Made by a program: the position numbers and the translations under genes
In this document: positions 37,601 through 51,389 of the stretch, piece after piece
Layout of the letters: each line of letters opens with the position of its first letter
How positions within the stretch are numbered: the stretch's first letter is position 1
Assembly (NCBI GenBank): GCA_013398015.1
Contig: VZRR01013779.1
Span: 1-64,000 of the forward strand
DNA length: 64,000 nt
Source of the DNA: Oreocharis arfaki
Lineage: Eukaryota; Chordata; Aves; Passeriformes; Paramythiidae
Direction: 5' to 3'
Notes under the pieces: generated by a model
Seen by the model: only the letters and a program-made list of their open reading frames with translations
Told to the model about the DNA's origin: nothing
The model's database searches: none

Positions 37601-40600
37601 CTTGTGAGACAATCATGGACATCTGCTGGTCTTTGCCTGAGACAAATTCATTATTATATAAATTCTCAGAACAGTCACAGTGGCACTGTACCCAGTGACA
37701 CACATTATCCTTTAAGTTCAGTTTCTTGTTCTTCATGTACTTCTTTAGAGGTTTGCCCTTTCAAATTAAAACAAACAAAAAGAGAATTTTCATTGCAAAA
37801 CTTTGTTGGAAAAATTAGTTAAACATTGGGCAACTGAGTATTAACAATAAATGTTAACTAAAAGAACCCCTTTCTTCCAGTTGTATGGTGCCATGGAACA
37901 GTTACAACAGGATATTTCTGCCCTGGTCTCTCTTCCTCCCAAATGACTTCAGAGTTTATTTTTCCATGGTTATTCTTTTTCTATTCTTCAATATTGTTTT
38001 TCAAGTATGGGTATTACCCCTTTCTCTGTTTTATGAATGCATGAGGGGAAAATATGTCTTTTCCTTAAAAAAGTTTGTCCGCTTTTTAATGCAAATTACA
38101 GCAAAAGGACCTTTATTAACACTCCATTATCTGAACTGAAAGAGGTCCAGGGTACCATAGGTAATGGAAAAAGTAGGAAATATAAGTGCTAGTAGTCAGC
38201 CACAGATCCAGTATAAATGTAACTTGGCCAGTGCTGACACAGAGCTCATAAGCTTATGCTGAGCAAGTTGAGAGCTTATACAATCCATATCCAAAATGCC
38301 CCTGCATCGTGCCTGGCTGGGACCAGGTCCTTAAGATATCTGTTGGTTTGGATGGAGAAACAGTCTTCAGAAAACATCACCCCAATAGGAAAAGTGTGTG
38401 CTGAGAAGATAAAGCGTGGAAATCTCCCAAGGACTGGAAGTCGGACTCCTGCTGAATATGCAATGCGGTTCTTGCTCCAAAAGGGGCTGGGGAACACCAT
38501 TCGATCTGTGCTGGCTCTGTGTCTTCACTCAGGACTGCACAGGAAGCCACACTTCCCTCTCACGGTGTGGAGAGATGTAGAAGCAGATCAGTAGTGGCCA
38601 GTATGAGGCTCAGAAGTTCTGACACTGAAAGGGAAAGCACCAAATGGATGTGTCTCTGCTCAGTGTTTCCAGATCTTTGACTCTCCACAGAGGTACTCCA
38701 GACGTACCAGGATAAAGAGTCTAGTCTGTGCTGGGTGTAGAAGCAACAGTACTGTCCCAGGACCTAATCTGGGCATGAGAGAGATACATCCTTCTCCGTG
38801 TGGCTGAGCTAAGTGCCAAAACAAGACACTTTTCAAAAGCCGAGGCAGTAGACGAAAGAAATGTGTTGTATGAACCAGTAGGCTTTTCAAGGATGTGCCA
38901 GTGGTATATGCTTTGCTAAGTGCATCAAGTTTTGCCATGCATTTTTATTAATTCTATATGGTGGATCTAGCTATATAAACAGGAAATGGCGACAGATTAG
39001 CTCCTGGAGAGTGTTTCATATGGGATTATATTTAATGCTAAAATTCCTGTCAAACTCTTAGCTTTTAAAATACTGGTAACACAGTACATACTGTGCACTT
39101 TTTTGAACACTTGAGCAATGCATTCCCCACAACACACTCAGAGCCCTAATAATCAAGATTGCATTTAGAGAAGCTTAATTTTCATTCTATTAATCTCTCC
39201 AGTGGTAAGAGTAATTATTCAGCATTCACTAAGAAGCAATCCCATAACATGCACAGGGTGCCAGTATGTTAGCATGGTTTGAATGACCGCATAGTGAGAA
39301 CAAATGTTTCTCTCTCACCATCAAGTTATAATGCAGGTCCTTAAAAAGATTATGAATTGTATTTGCCAGATACAAAATTCCCTCTGCTACTCCAAATTAC
39401 CTCCAAAGTGTCCTATCTTCTTTAGTATCATCTTTAAGTCCCCTTTCCAAGGCTACGTTTCATTTTATGACTCTCTTTTTTTTTCCAGAGTCCATCCCTA
39501 CATTCTGCTAAGGACTTCTACCATTATTCCTCTTTCTTATTCCTGTTGTCTCATCTGAAGCCTTTTTAAACAATTCCTTCGTGTATTGTGTAGCTTCTTC
39601 AGGTAAGTAAGGCAGAAAGGCAATATTTGAATAAGGTAGGGATCACTGAACGCTAATGACTTGTCTTTGTGTTGAAGCCATTTCAGTTTCCAGAAAGGAA
39701 AAATACCATTTTTACTGTGACTTTTCTTTGAAGAAAATATATCTTCCAACCAATTAATACCTTCCACAGTAAAAGATGCAGAACAGTGAAAGATGAAAAT
39801 GATGTCTTAGATGACATGTCCCATATCTATAAGTAACTAAACACACAACGTAAATGTTGTACATCTGCATTTTTTGTCTCTCACTGTCTCTTGTGTTTAT
39901 TTCCTTCAGCAGAGTCCTGTCATATATTTTGACTATCCTGAAGATAAAAGCTATCTATTTTTAATGTATCTAACACATCCTGAGTCATGAATCAGGCTTG
40001 TGGAAACATCTGTAATACATTTCATAAAATAATAATAAAATTAGTACATGAAAATATTGCAACATGAGGACAGTCTATACTGTTTTTTAAGACTTTGCCT
40101 CCTGCACCTGATAGGCAAACTCCTGGATATTCCGACTTGGATATGTAAATTCAAGAATTCAGCTAACACGTGAGGCTTAGAAATTGTAGCTGTGGCCACC
40201 CAGTGCTAAGTGCCACAGGGAAGCTTTCTCTCCTGCCATTTAACTTCAGTAGGCAGCCATGGTGCTTGTCCCTATCTGCAGAGGTTATCTGATTGCTGTT
40301 CCTTTTTCACTTGCCTAATTCTTCTAAATCTTCTTATTTCTAATTATTATTCCATTTTTTATCTCAGTCCATCGTCACTGATTTCAGTCTAACCTCAGCT
40401 GGTCCACTTCAGTCCACATAAACTTTGACTACTCCTAATTCTTCTTCCCCATCTGTACATTCAACTTCTTCTTCACCAGTTCCGTCAATTACAAGTTTAT
40501 CAGAGATGGCAAGTCCTCTAGGTCAGGCAAACTTATGTCCTCATCAAACAGGAATAAATTCATGTATGCAGTATGTACCTGGACTCTCTTCTTGATATTT

Positions 40601-43600
40601 TAAGGGGCAAAAGGTAATGAATAAGCTTATTAATCACATTTAGAAGAAGCCAAATTCCTGCTGTATAAGCATTCTCGAGGGCCTGAGGGTACTATAATAT
40701 TTGCTTCAGGGTTTATGAAGATGGTGAGGAGCCAGATTTTGAGAGAGGAATTATTAACTGCAACAAGCCTGCCACGTCTCAGATGACTGTGAGTGATCCT
40801 GTAGGAGTCTGCACCACATGCACATTTTCTGGCTTCCTGGCATCTCCAAAGGGAGCCAGACGCAAGGTTTCCCTTCCAGAACAATGCAGTCTAGGATAAT
40901 CTAGTGTGAAAGGAGGGCTCATGGCATGCTCTGTGGAACTAAACCACCACAGCTGGGAATATTATTTTTGAGTCATAGAAGCTCACATCATACTCAGCGT
41001 AGGTGTGTTCTCTGGCTCTGAGGATGCACTGTCCTTGGAGAGTTCTCGGAGTTATGTCAATTCCTTCTTCTACTGCAACTATTAAGAAGAATTATTTTTC
41101 TGTTTTAAAGAGCTATTGTATGAACTAGAATTATTTATTTTGATCTCCAGGAAAGAAGATTGTTCTCACTGTTGCATCTTTGTGCTGAGAATTACTCTCC
41201 CGTGCTGACGGGAAACGCAATTCTCCTTGGGCGGGTACTGCCCTGGGCTATTTGCTGACCAGAGGGACTGCCAGAGACTGACTGTTGTCAGTAGCTCTCC
41301 CCATGCTTCACACCAGCTTGCCCTAGAAGGAGAGTGTCTCCTGGTAACCTGCATCTCAGTGAAGTTACAAAAACCCAGTTTACATTTGCAGAAGACAACT
41401 GCCTCCTCTGTCCTTCAAGCTGACTTGGCTACCATCCTGCTTTTTCTTGAATTCCCCTGAGGTTAACTCTTCCTTGTCCAGCACTCCATCATTTATCTCA
41501 CTTCATCCCCCATCAGCTTGCCTCTTTCAGCTCTCTCCACATAAATTTTGACTCTTCCTTAGACCTCAAAATCATTTAGGCTTTTGCAGTGTGTATGCAG
41601 CTGTGTTCATGGTCAGATCCAAGGTCTGCCTGACAGCCGGTAAAGGGCAGGGTGAACATTAATGTGTAAGCAATGAGGAAACCATTGAGTGTGACCTTGA
41701 ATCCTAAACTAACATGACAGTGTAAACACAGTCCCAGTTATTGCTCATATGCTCTCTGCCTGTCTGAACAATCTCTCTCTTTTTCTCTCAGGCTCCCCCA
41801 TTCCGCCTCACCAAACTTTCATTGCTTCCTCCACCATTCCTCACTCTCAATGTGAGATTGGAGACCTTTTAAGCAAGTTGAATAGAGGTATTCAAATAGT
41901 ACAGAAAGGCCACTAAAAATCACCTGGTCCTGAAACATAAGTCCATGCCATAACAAAGTTCAGAGTCTATATTTGGATACCCACAGTAATTTTAAAATTA
42001 ATCAGTCAGTGATTCCTCAGAATTGTTTCAGTACAGCCCACAGAACCCACCTATGTAAGAGAATTGTGAATTCCTGTCCACAGTGTCATGATCTTGCCCA
42101 CTTGTCCTCCTATCTGATTAACCAGCACTGGTTCATGAAAATATTGACAAAAGCGGCCATCACATGTTCATCCATGGCAGAGACAGAGTTAGAACGCAGA
42201 AGATACCTCAAATCCTGCTTCACTTACTTATGGAGAGTAGAAGAAAGTACTATTATGTTAATTAATTTTTTATTAAATAGTAAGATTTTTGTATCCTGCT
42301 TTGCCTTCACAAAGGGTTACCAAATTTCTGCATATTCTCCAGCCACTGCCGTCACTCTTCATTCTGATAATTGTTTTACAGGCAGAAAATCCCACAATTT
42401 ATCAAATTACTTTTTAATGAACATATAATAGCAACTAACGATAAATGAAACTAGAGAAGGCAAGAAGGACCCATAATCACAGCCATCAACTCAGTGTAGA
42501 AGTGCCAATCCTGATGCTAATTTAATTGAAGATTTAAGAAGATTACAAAAACTATTATAATAATTTCAATTTCCACTGCCTCAGCAGTCAGCTAGCATTG
42601 GACAGATGGCATCATAACCAAAATATTTTTCTTGCCCTCTGTAAATACTTCTTCCAGTTATTTCCTTTATCATGATATGGCACATCTGAAGAAAACGAAA
42701 ATCACAATGTCTGTTAGGATGTAGAAGACTGGTCTCAATTAGGGTTTACGTATAAATTTCTTTTCCTATGGTTTTTCAAAGAAATTACTTTTCAATATCT
42801 GTGTCTCCACAAAAGCTCAAACGTTTTCATCATTTTCCCCTGAAGATCCTCATAAGCCTGATTTTCATGATATACACAACAGATCAGTAAGACATGGCAT
42901 ACCATAGAACAAATAAACTGAGCAATAGAGAATGACAGACCAACAAGAAAACAAAACAGAAGTTGTAGCAAGTCCCTAACTGCATGTTTTGAGTTTTGAT
43001 TTTTAGACAATTTTTGTGCTTAAGGTAAAAATTTCTGGGTTCTCCCTTTTACCTAAGTGTTGGTATTTTCCAGTCAGCCCTAGTTCCATCCTAATACTTG
43101 TTACAAACACCTCATCTAGACTGCACGACTTCTTTCTATTTTCAACTTTCATTAATTATGTAAGATTTTTTCTCCATGTTCTTTATGCTCCAATGTCTCT
43201 AGACACTCAACCATTCTGTGACAGACAGACGGGGATTATGTTAGTGGTTCTTTTCACAGTTCAGTGATTTTAGTATGCATACAATTCTTTTTCTTCTCCT
43301 TTTACAAACCTGGCCACCTGTGACAATGAGGAAGTGTAACCAGCCATTTAAAACATAGCAAGCTGTAACATTTAGGTTTGAGCAATGCTCTGCTCTGAAT
43401 ACAGAACAAAATGTGTTCTAACTGTGCTGTGTTTAGTAGGTACACGAAGGAACCAAAACTAGTCCTGGTTCTGGTGAAGAGCACCATGGGCAACAACGTA
43501 ATATACTATTCACTAAGGTAGGTGGCCTGCTGGAATTAAGTGATACAAGTGAATTCCTCATTGAGATGGAAACAGAGAGGCAAAAAACCGTTAACAACAT

Positions 43601-45510
43601 TCAGTAATGAATCTGGAAGAGGAGCAGGACACCTGTCATTTTAGAGAATGCAATGGCAGGAATAAAAAAGAAGGTGGGAAAGTAGACTTGCATGAGGAGA
43701 TAGGCAGGGATTTATAAAATGGGAGATCTATAAAGTTTATGTAAGAGAGTCTCAGGTTTCAGTTGCTAGAAAACCATGTCTGCAGCAAGCATGCAACATC
43801 AAGAAGCTGGTATGGAAACTGAGATGCGTAAAAATAAAAATTCAGAACACCACTGAGTCAGAGCAAAGACTCTGTCAGCACAGTGTCCTGCATCTGACAG
43901 TGATTAATACCAGTTCCTTAGAGAAAAAGCAGAAGAAAGACAACAAGTACAAAATGACTTCTGCCTACTATGTACTTTCTGCAGAATTGCCTGGGAGGAA
44001 AGCCTCCTTGAGACAGAGAAAGTTAGCAGTCATGGACAGAACTGTATCTGATTCCCTTGTTGAATAGACTGTGTTTGGCTATCTATAAAACAATTTCATC
44101 TTTTCATTCGGAATTGCAAAGAAATATATACTGGTTGAAATTTTCTAACCTTCTGTCTGAAAACATCGGGGTGGGGGGGCAGCCTCTATGCTTCATGAGT
44201 ATCCACTTTTTAGTCCATCTTACTGTAAGGATCAGACACCCAAAAATCACAGTTCTGGTGGAGACATACAGAGCACTCCCATCCAAAGAAGGGTCCAGCC
44301 ATGTTATGTCCTCCTCCTCCTCTGGGTCTATGTGTGTCTCACTTCTGCACCTGAGAGAGTTCAAAATCTTCTGAAGCATAGTCACATTAGCCAATTCCCT
44401 CTGCTGTCCCTATGTGACAGATAAAATGCCCAAGTGACAGTATCTCGTGCTGAGCAATGAAAAGTCAAGTGCTGCACCAAGAAGGATATGAACACATAGT
44501 TTTATCTCTTTAACAAGTCATCTCTGCTATAGAAAGAGCTGAAGTGAGTCCAAATGGAAGCATGCAGAGAGATAACAACCTGTTATGATTATACTTTTCC
44601 TGGGGAAACTGTCAATTTCACTGGTGAATCTATATATATACGCACTATACTGCACATGGTATACCTGGAATAGGAACATCCCAAACCCTTTTCTCTTCAC
44701 CACCACCATCACAAAGCACTTCGAAAGACATGGCACCTGGACGAGTTCAGCCTCTCTCCACTGCTGCCAGCAGTGTTGCACTCAGTACAACTCTGAAAAG
44801 AGTCAGCTTCAACTCTCAGCAACTTCTCTGGGCAAAAAGCAAACTGAAGAGTCACATAGAATGGTATCACAGTTTTCTGCTAAGTTCCCTCCACTGCTCA
44901 TCTTTACATATCAGCTGGCCATCCAAAGTCAGTAATTATAATATAAAAATAATGTAAATAATTCTCAACCAATATATTTTTCCCAATTCAAATAGATTTT
45001 TTCTGTATTTTGAGCCAGTGATTTTAATATGCCAGCAAGCTTGACTCTGTGTGAACAAGCTTCATCATCTCCTTCAATCAGTACTTTAAGTACTGAAACA
45101 TCATAGCTCACCTCAGATTGTCTAGTGCAATTTCTAGGTAGGCTGATTTCCAGTAGCATCAAAAAGGCAATCTGAGCAGTATGTTCCTCTCTTTACTTTT
45201 TTATTATTCCAGTGAAAAATTTGTCTTTTTTTTTCCCTGCACTGAGCTTGAGGCTGTTAGACCGCTGAATGCTACGCCAACCAGCATGACTTCCAGCACC
45301 TCGCAGCGAGTCATTTACGTCTGAGTGATTGTTTCAAAGCAAACAGTGCTGTACACTTCTGAGGCCCACAGCCTCTCCTGCTCTGCAGTCATGAGACTCA
45401 ACTCATAGCTGTAAACTGTGTGTTGTACACACTTTGCCTTAACTACAGTAAGCAACTCATCTCTCACCATCATGAGAATTGGGACTTACTGAAAGAAAAA
45501 AATAAATTGT
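31626..45510. other. Long unannotated stretch
   Basis: Nearly 14 kb with no supported gene, RNA or interspersed repeat. The longest frame, 151 codons at 41973-42428 (plus), and the others (105-116 aa at 35749, 38256, 44057 and 44585) show no domain, no codon pattern I can recognise and no paired splice sites. Small CA runs occur at about 33873-33882. Parts of 39300-39560, 41460-41600 and 41750-41870 are pyrimidine-rich on the plus strand and may be decayed repeats, but I could not match a family. Confidence 0.55.
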
Positions 45511-45647
45511 AGAGTAATAGAATGGTTTGGGTTGGAAGGGACTCCAGAGATCATCAAATTCCAACCCCCAGCCGTGGGCAGGGACACCTCCCTCTAGACC
45601 TGGTTGCTCCAAATACCAGTCCAACCTGGCTTTGAACACTGCAAGGG

Positions 45648-45731
45648 CTGGAGCATCCACAGTTTCTCTGGGCAATCTGTTCCAGTGCGCTGGGGCATCC
45701 AGAACATCTCTGGACAACGTGTTCCAGTGCC
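45648..45731 (-). repeat. In-frame 42-bp tandem duplication inside CR1
   Basis: Units 45648-45689 and 45690-45731 differ at about 9 of 42 positions by hand count. In CR1 sense they encode two consecutive 14-residue repeats, HWNTLSRDVLDAPA and HWNRLPRETVDAPA, where usual CR1 copies have one. The difference between units suggests the duplication is old and may be a subfamily character and not private to this copy. Confidence 0.85.
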
Positions 45732-45937
45732 TCACCACCCTGTGAAGAATTTGTTCCTAATATCTATTCTAAACCTACTTTCTTTGAGCCTGAACCCATT
45801 CCCCATTGTCCTGTCACTACAGTTCCTGATGAATGGTCTGTTTCTCGCTTACTTGTAGGGCCCCCTCAGACACTGGAAAGTTGCCATGAGGTCTTCACTC
45901 AACCTTTTCTTCTCCAGGCTGAACAGTCCAAACTTTC

Positions 45938-46249
45938 TCAGCCCATCTTCATAGGGGAGGTTCTCCAGTTCTCTTCTCGACTCTGTGGCCTCCTCTGGAC
46001 TTGCTCCAACAGCTCCATGTCCTTCCTACATTGGGGGCACCAGAACTGTGCACAGTGTTCCAGGTGGGGTCTCACGAGAGCAGAAGAGAGGGGCAGAATC
46101 CCCTCCCTCAACCTGCTGGCCACACTCCTTTGGATGCAGCCCAGGATTCCTTTGGCTCTCTGGGCTGTGAGTGCACACTGCTGGCTCATGTTGAGTTTTC
46201 CATCAACCATCACCCCCAAGACTTTCTCTGCAGAACTGCTCTCAGTCAC
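45938..46249 (-). pseudogene. CR1 ORF2 C-terminal remnant
   Basis: A 103-codon open stretch whose translation contains 'EKVLGVMVDGKLNMSQQCAL', then 'RSVASRLREGILPL' and 'SALVRPHLEHCAQFW.PQ', the conserved block downstream of the reverse-transcriptase core in CR1 ORF2. After 'ELLEQVQRR' the frame is lost and the family sequence continues in other frames toward 45660. The product would be a truncated, non-functional fragment with no endonuclease and no RT catalytic motif. Confidence 0.88.
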
Positions 46250-46262
46250 TTCTCCACCTACG

Positions 46263-49200
46263 GTTCTAGTATGAGATCATGTTGTTGTAGAATTAGCTTT
46301 TTGAGTATGGATGTATTCCCCTATTTCACTGATATCCGTTCTATTCCACCTAGCAGAAGATCTGCAAATCTGAATGTTCTCTTCCTGTCATGAACAAGGA
46401 ATTCCATGGGATACACAAATGGTCAATACCAACAGCAGTCAGAGCAGACAGAGGTCTTACAGCTTGATCCTAAGCATCAGCAAGCCCCATAGACTGCAAA
46501 TCTCATTTCTCATTTCTCCTTAGAAGTTTGACTTTAACATGTGTTGTACATAATTAAACACTTCTGATTTCAAATACCACAGCATAATAATCATTAGCCT
46601 ATGCTAGATTCCCTTTATAGTAACCACCCTCAGATTTGGACAGCATTCTGAAAAGTGGTAAGCTAAGCATTTTCAGCTATCTTTACAAATATAGTGAGAG
46701 GAATAATAAAATTACATTTAAAAGCAAGAGAGAATTTCCTTTTCAATATTCCAGGAGAGGCTATTCTTATGGAAGGGATTATAATACAAATAAGAAATGG
46801 TATAGACTTAACCCATTTTCTTTACAGTCTTAAGACTCCAATTTTGTGGTTGTAATCTAATGTCATGCTTTTGCTATTAGTAGATTTTCTCCAGAGTCCA
46901 GACATGTTCAGAAAGACCTCAGGAATATCCTGTTTTTCTGGCACCAATTTAAAATATAATTCTCATTAGACTGCTACCTCTTTTTTATTTGTGGGGGTTT
47001 TTTTCTAGAATTAAATATATTTTGCCTTCAAAAGAAATCCTGTTGCTTTTGTTTTGAGTGACAGAGAAGTACTTCTCAGATCCTGTTGCCAGAACCAACA
47101 TTCTGTCATTTCTATCTCAGTTTATTTTGTGATATGATGATCATCTAACCAGAAGTCTGATACTCAAATTCAGCAGAGAGGAAAGGAGTGCGCCCTCGTG
47201 CCCTCCCTGTTTTTCATATCTGAAGTCAGCAGCCAGAATCCCCATTTCAATAAGAAAAAGACTGAATCATCAGAACATCAGTTTCTGAGCACAGGGATCA
47301 AGTCTTCCCCTGTAGCAACAAAGGTGCCAAACACAAAATCTGTGCCAAGAAAACAATAAACACTAATAACAACGAGGAAACCACATACAAGTGTTGTGGG
47401 GTTTATCTGGTCTATTTAATAAAACAATGTATTTCCACAGGTTTAAGGCTGTCTCCAAAACAAACCAAAACGAGAAGGAGGCACAATGTCAGAGGGAGAC
47501 TGGAAGGTTTTATGAAAGCATGAAGAATGCTAGCAGCCCCCCACATATGGAGGAGTACACTGGCTTCTCCTGATCATTTCAGAGGGCCAACCGCTTTCCC
47601 TCTGGAGCCATTCCCCTACTGCATGGAACCGAAGGGATGTCCTCTTCTCTTCCTCTCTCTGTCCCCTCACTTTGTCCTCACTGGGACAATGGAAAAGGAG
47701 CTAGACTGTAACAAAACCTTCACCTCATAGATATGCTTCTCAGCCTTCCTCAAACTCCCAAGCAGATTTTCAAATGAGGTGGAAGAGCACTGTGCCTTTT
47801 CAGTGCCAGGCAGAATTCTGCCCCTTGCTGATGTATTTCTGGGTGGGATGTTTTGTTGGGTTTGGGTTTTTTTTTCTTTTCAAGCCAGTAGCAGATGGCT
47901 CACCAGTCTCATTTCATCTGGCAATTCCCCTGCTCCTTTATTGCCTTCATGAACCACTCCACAGCCACAGTATGGGGCAGTTTCAGAGCTTCCTGGTGCA
48001 AAACTGTCACATCTATTGAGAATGATAAAGTAAGATACTGACAACAGTAAGTTATTTTAAGTTTTGGGCTTATTTCTATCCAAGGTTTCCTTCTATATTC
48101 AATTCCTTCCTAAGCTGTGAACCATTCAAACTACACTTTTCATAAAGCTGAAAGCAGATTTGATTAATATGATTTCTTTGTGAAAACCTAAGAAGATTAA
48201 GAAGCAATGATGTAGAGAACATATGCCCTTTCTCAACATGACATTCTCTAACATTATACAGGGGTCTGCAGATCCTTACAGTCATTATATTGTTCCCACT
48301 ACTGGTATCTAAATAGAGAAAAACCTATCATTGGGAAAGAATTTCACTTTTTTCGTGTTATAGTTTCAATCTCATGTGCAGGTCAACAAATCTGCAGCTG
48401 TGTATCGATTTCATTCTGTAACTAGGCAGGAAAGGCCACATTTCAAGGGAGCGTTTGCAGATTGTTTTTTCCTTTGTATTACACTCTTTTTGTGATGGTC
48501 CCTTAGAAAAAAATTAAGATTGGCCAGATGACTTCTATGCTCAGTGAAGCAAAATGCCAAATAAATATGTTTACAGGCACACCAGTTTACTGTTCTTTCT
48601 CTGTGTATCCCAGAGTGTTACTAACTGTGAAAATACTTTCCAAAATCAGTGGGGGGGAAAAAATCTGTCTAGTATTGATTGAATACGGTTTCTCTTCTGT
48701 CTCATGACCTTTTCCATCATATATAATTAGAAATGGAAAGGTCTTAGCTGCATGCTTGCAGTACTCTCCAGAATACAGATAGAAGGTTTGGTTCAGTACT
48801 GAGATACGATGAAAGCACGCACTCCATAGACTCCATAAATACAGACCATGCCAGCATTTTCAAGCTGATGCAGTATAGTATCAGTAGGTGTCTTAACTGT
48901 AGTAGTGTAGTATCTGTGATTGCATTACACATTGTGGAGGATAAATATAGTTTGCAACCATCTACAGCACAGGAAAACAGCAAACCTGTTGATTGTGTGA
49001 TACGATCTTTGTTACTTGCTGCTGAAGGGATATTTCTATGTTGACGAGTCAACATGATTTGCTAATCAGTGGTTAAGGAGACGATTATAATGGCTGTTTC
49101 TAAAAGCATTTATGAGTTTCTTGTGTTGAGTCAAGTTGCCATTTCTGAAAGTCAGAAATCTTAATCAGCCATATTGCCCACGGACTCTTTGCAAGGTTAG

Positions 49201-51389
49201 GGCAACAGCATTTCTGATTTTGACACCTGCACTTTCTTGCTTTTGCCTGGATTTAAAAGGTTTGTGTGAATGTCATTACGTACTGCCCCTGACCTCACAG
49301 GTGCATAAGGAATTAAACCACGGAATCATATGCCTTTCCCAATGTGAAAAGCAGAGATGCTGGTGATGGGACCACCAAAAATTTAAATACATTTCACTTT
49401 CAGATACAGTTCTATTTCCATTTTGATATGAAAATATTCTAGCAAAGTACCAGACAAGTTGTTATCAAAAATCAGTACTTTGAGACCGATGCTTTCTTCC
49501 TGTATGGGGTAGGCCTGCAGCTCAGCAGAATGTGTTTGGCGGCCCACTATTTGCAAGTCCTGTACAAAATTGATTAAAAGGCTGATTAAGAATGGATAAA
49601 ATAGCTCTTCAGCATGGAGGAGACTGGATCAGTTTGGATGATAATCAACTGTCAACCTCTTATGATTGGTTGCTGTGTGGCTTCTAATGGACTGTTGCTC
49701 ATATTGCACGGGGCACAACTAAAATTACCACAGTCAAAGGAAAAGCCATTGCACATGGTCGGTGGCAGAAGAGACTGATCCAATCTTCGAGAGCGCCATC
49801 CCCTTTAGAAATCTTTTCCCACAGTTTACACGAGTCCATGGACTACATGGAGCATGACATCTGATCAACAGTATCTGCCAATTCCGTGCTTTTTAAAAAT
49901 CATACACACACAAAAAAACATGTTTTAAAACAGCTGACCTTCCTTCATGACTTCAGATCCCTCTCAAACCTCTGAGGACTCTGATTAAGCAGTTTGTAAA
50001 ATATAAATGTCTCCCACTCATTCAGATAATTTTAATGCCTGCTTTTTTACACAGGCACTGTATCTGTTAGATATAGTATGTGTTCTAGCAGAACAGATTC
50101 ATTGAGTCACCATTTAAAAGAGATTTGCACTTCAGTGGTAGGCAATTGTCCTGGCTGTGAATCAAGGCAATGTAATTTCTGCTGGCATCTCTATAAATTA
50201 TTTCAAACATAGCTGTGAACTGAAATAACATTTCCCAATAGAGTATATACAGACAGTATTCTAGATAAAGTTCTTCAATTTGTTTTGAACAGAAGTGTAT
50301 CTGGATAATAAAGCAATAACATAAGTATCAGACTGTCAGCAAAGAACACGTTTTCAGTGAGGATGAAACATGCATAAGTGACAATTCATCGCATTTGTAA
50401 AAATAATTAAATCCCCCCAAAACAACAAAAGAGAAAAACATAAGTTAGTGGTTTTTTCTGAAGTCCAAGTCTTATAGAGAAAAAATAAAAATAAAACAAA
50501 GATGTTTTACTTGCAAAAGACGTGACACAATGCCACCTTCTGGTTAAAATGTGTAGAAAAATACACCAGCTTTGTATTGAACACTTACCTACTTACATAT
50601 GCTCTAGTGATTAGTTTGTGTATGAATTCACAGCAGTCATACAGTCGATTGTTTGGACCAGCAGATCCTAGTATATCCACTTCTGAATTTTCTGTAGTCC
50701 AGCCCAGACTAAAGGCAGAATCTTGCTACTCAACAGTTAAAGTTCAGTGCGGATTTGCATCTCTAGAGATGAATCTCTCTATTTCATATTCTAGCAATGG
50801 GGTTTGGCCTCCAATTTTAAAATACTCATTTTTCATAGAGTATCAGATTCTTTAATAATGTTTCCTTGTCTGAAGATTTAGCAAATTTTGGCAGCAAAAA
50901 TGTTTTAAAATTAGGCTTTCGTGAATTTTCTCTTGAGAGCCTCATGTGTTATTAGAATCATATAGCTAGAAACTCTTAACTCTGCAACATGCAGAGACAT
51001 TTTCATAACAGCTTGGAGATATGAAGAATTTAAATATTTTCCAGTTTAACCAAAATAAGAATCATTTTCCACTAGGGAAGCCAGCAGCTCTTTTAAGATA
51101 CATTCAATGCCTCTCTCCTCTCCTCTGGTCCTTTTGAACTGCCAAGCACTTTGAAATAGTGACAGGATCAAGGTGAAGATATACTACTGCTTATTAAATT
51201 TAATAGCTGGAAGAGTTTATACCGGACACACACACACATCAAATTTCTCCAATACCCTTCATCCAGGAGCAGGGTTTGGCCATTCCTTTTCACTTTTGAA
51301 GAAACTCTAGGACTTACTTCAAGATACTGAAGTTTTCCCTAAAATCTTCACCTGTTCCAGGATCATTTATGAGGAGGGCACGCTGTGTA
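46263..51389. other. Unannotated AT-rich sequence
   Basis: No supported gene. Frames up to 103 codons (48744-49055 minus) have no domain. The part at 49490-49870 keeps several CpGs and GATTA-type cores and is discussed as a possible conserved non-coding element. A CA run lies at 51224-51237. Confidence 0.55.

Larger units (their letters stand above)
45511..46262 (-). mobile_element. CR1 LINE (avian type), 5'-truncated copy
   Basis: About 750 bp of the 3' end of an avian CR1 retrotransposon on the minus strand. The plus-strand start 'atggtttgggttggaaggga' (45522-45541) is the reverse complement of the CR1 3' end, and the ATTCTAT-type terminal repeat is degenerate (CCATTCTATTACTCTA). Inward from there the sequence follows the end of ORF2, which begins about 46262 (5' truncation, usual for CR1). 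No target-site duplication is seen or expected. Divergence is moderate, so it is clearly younger than the other LINE copies in the window. It carries an in-frame 42-bp internal duplication (45648-45731). Confidence 0.92.

Noticed and set aside
41973..42428. 151-codon plus-strand ORF
   Set aside because: No recognisable domain, mixed composition like neighbouring chance frames, and no splice or promoter support.
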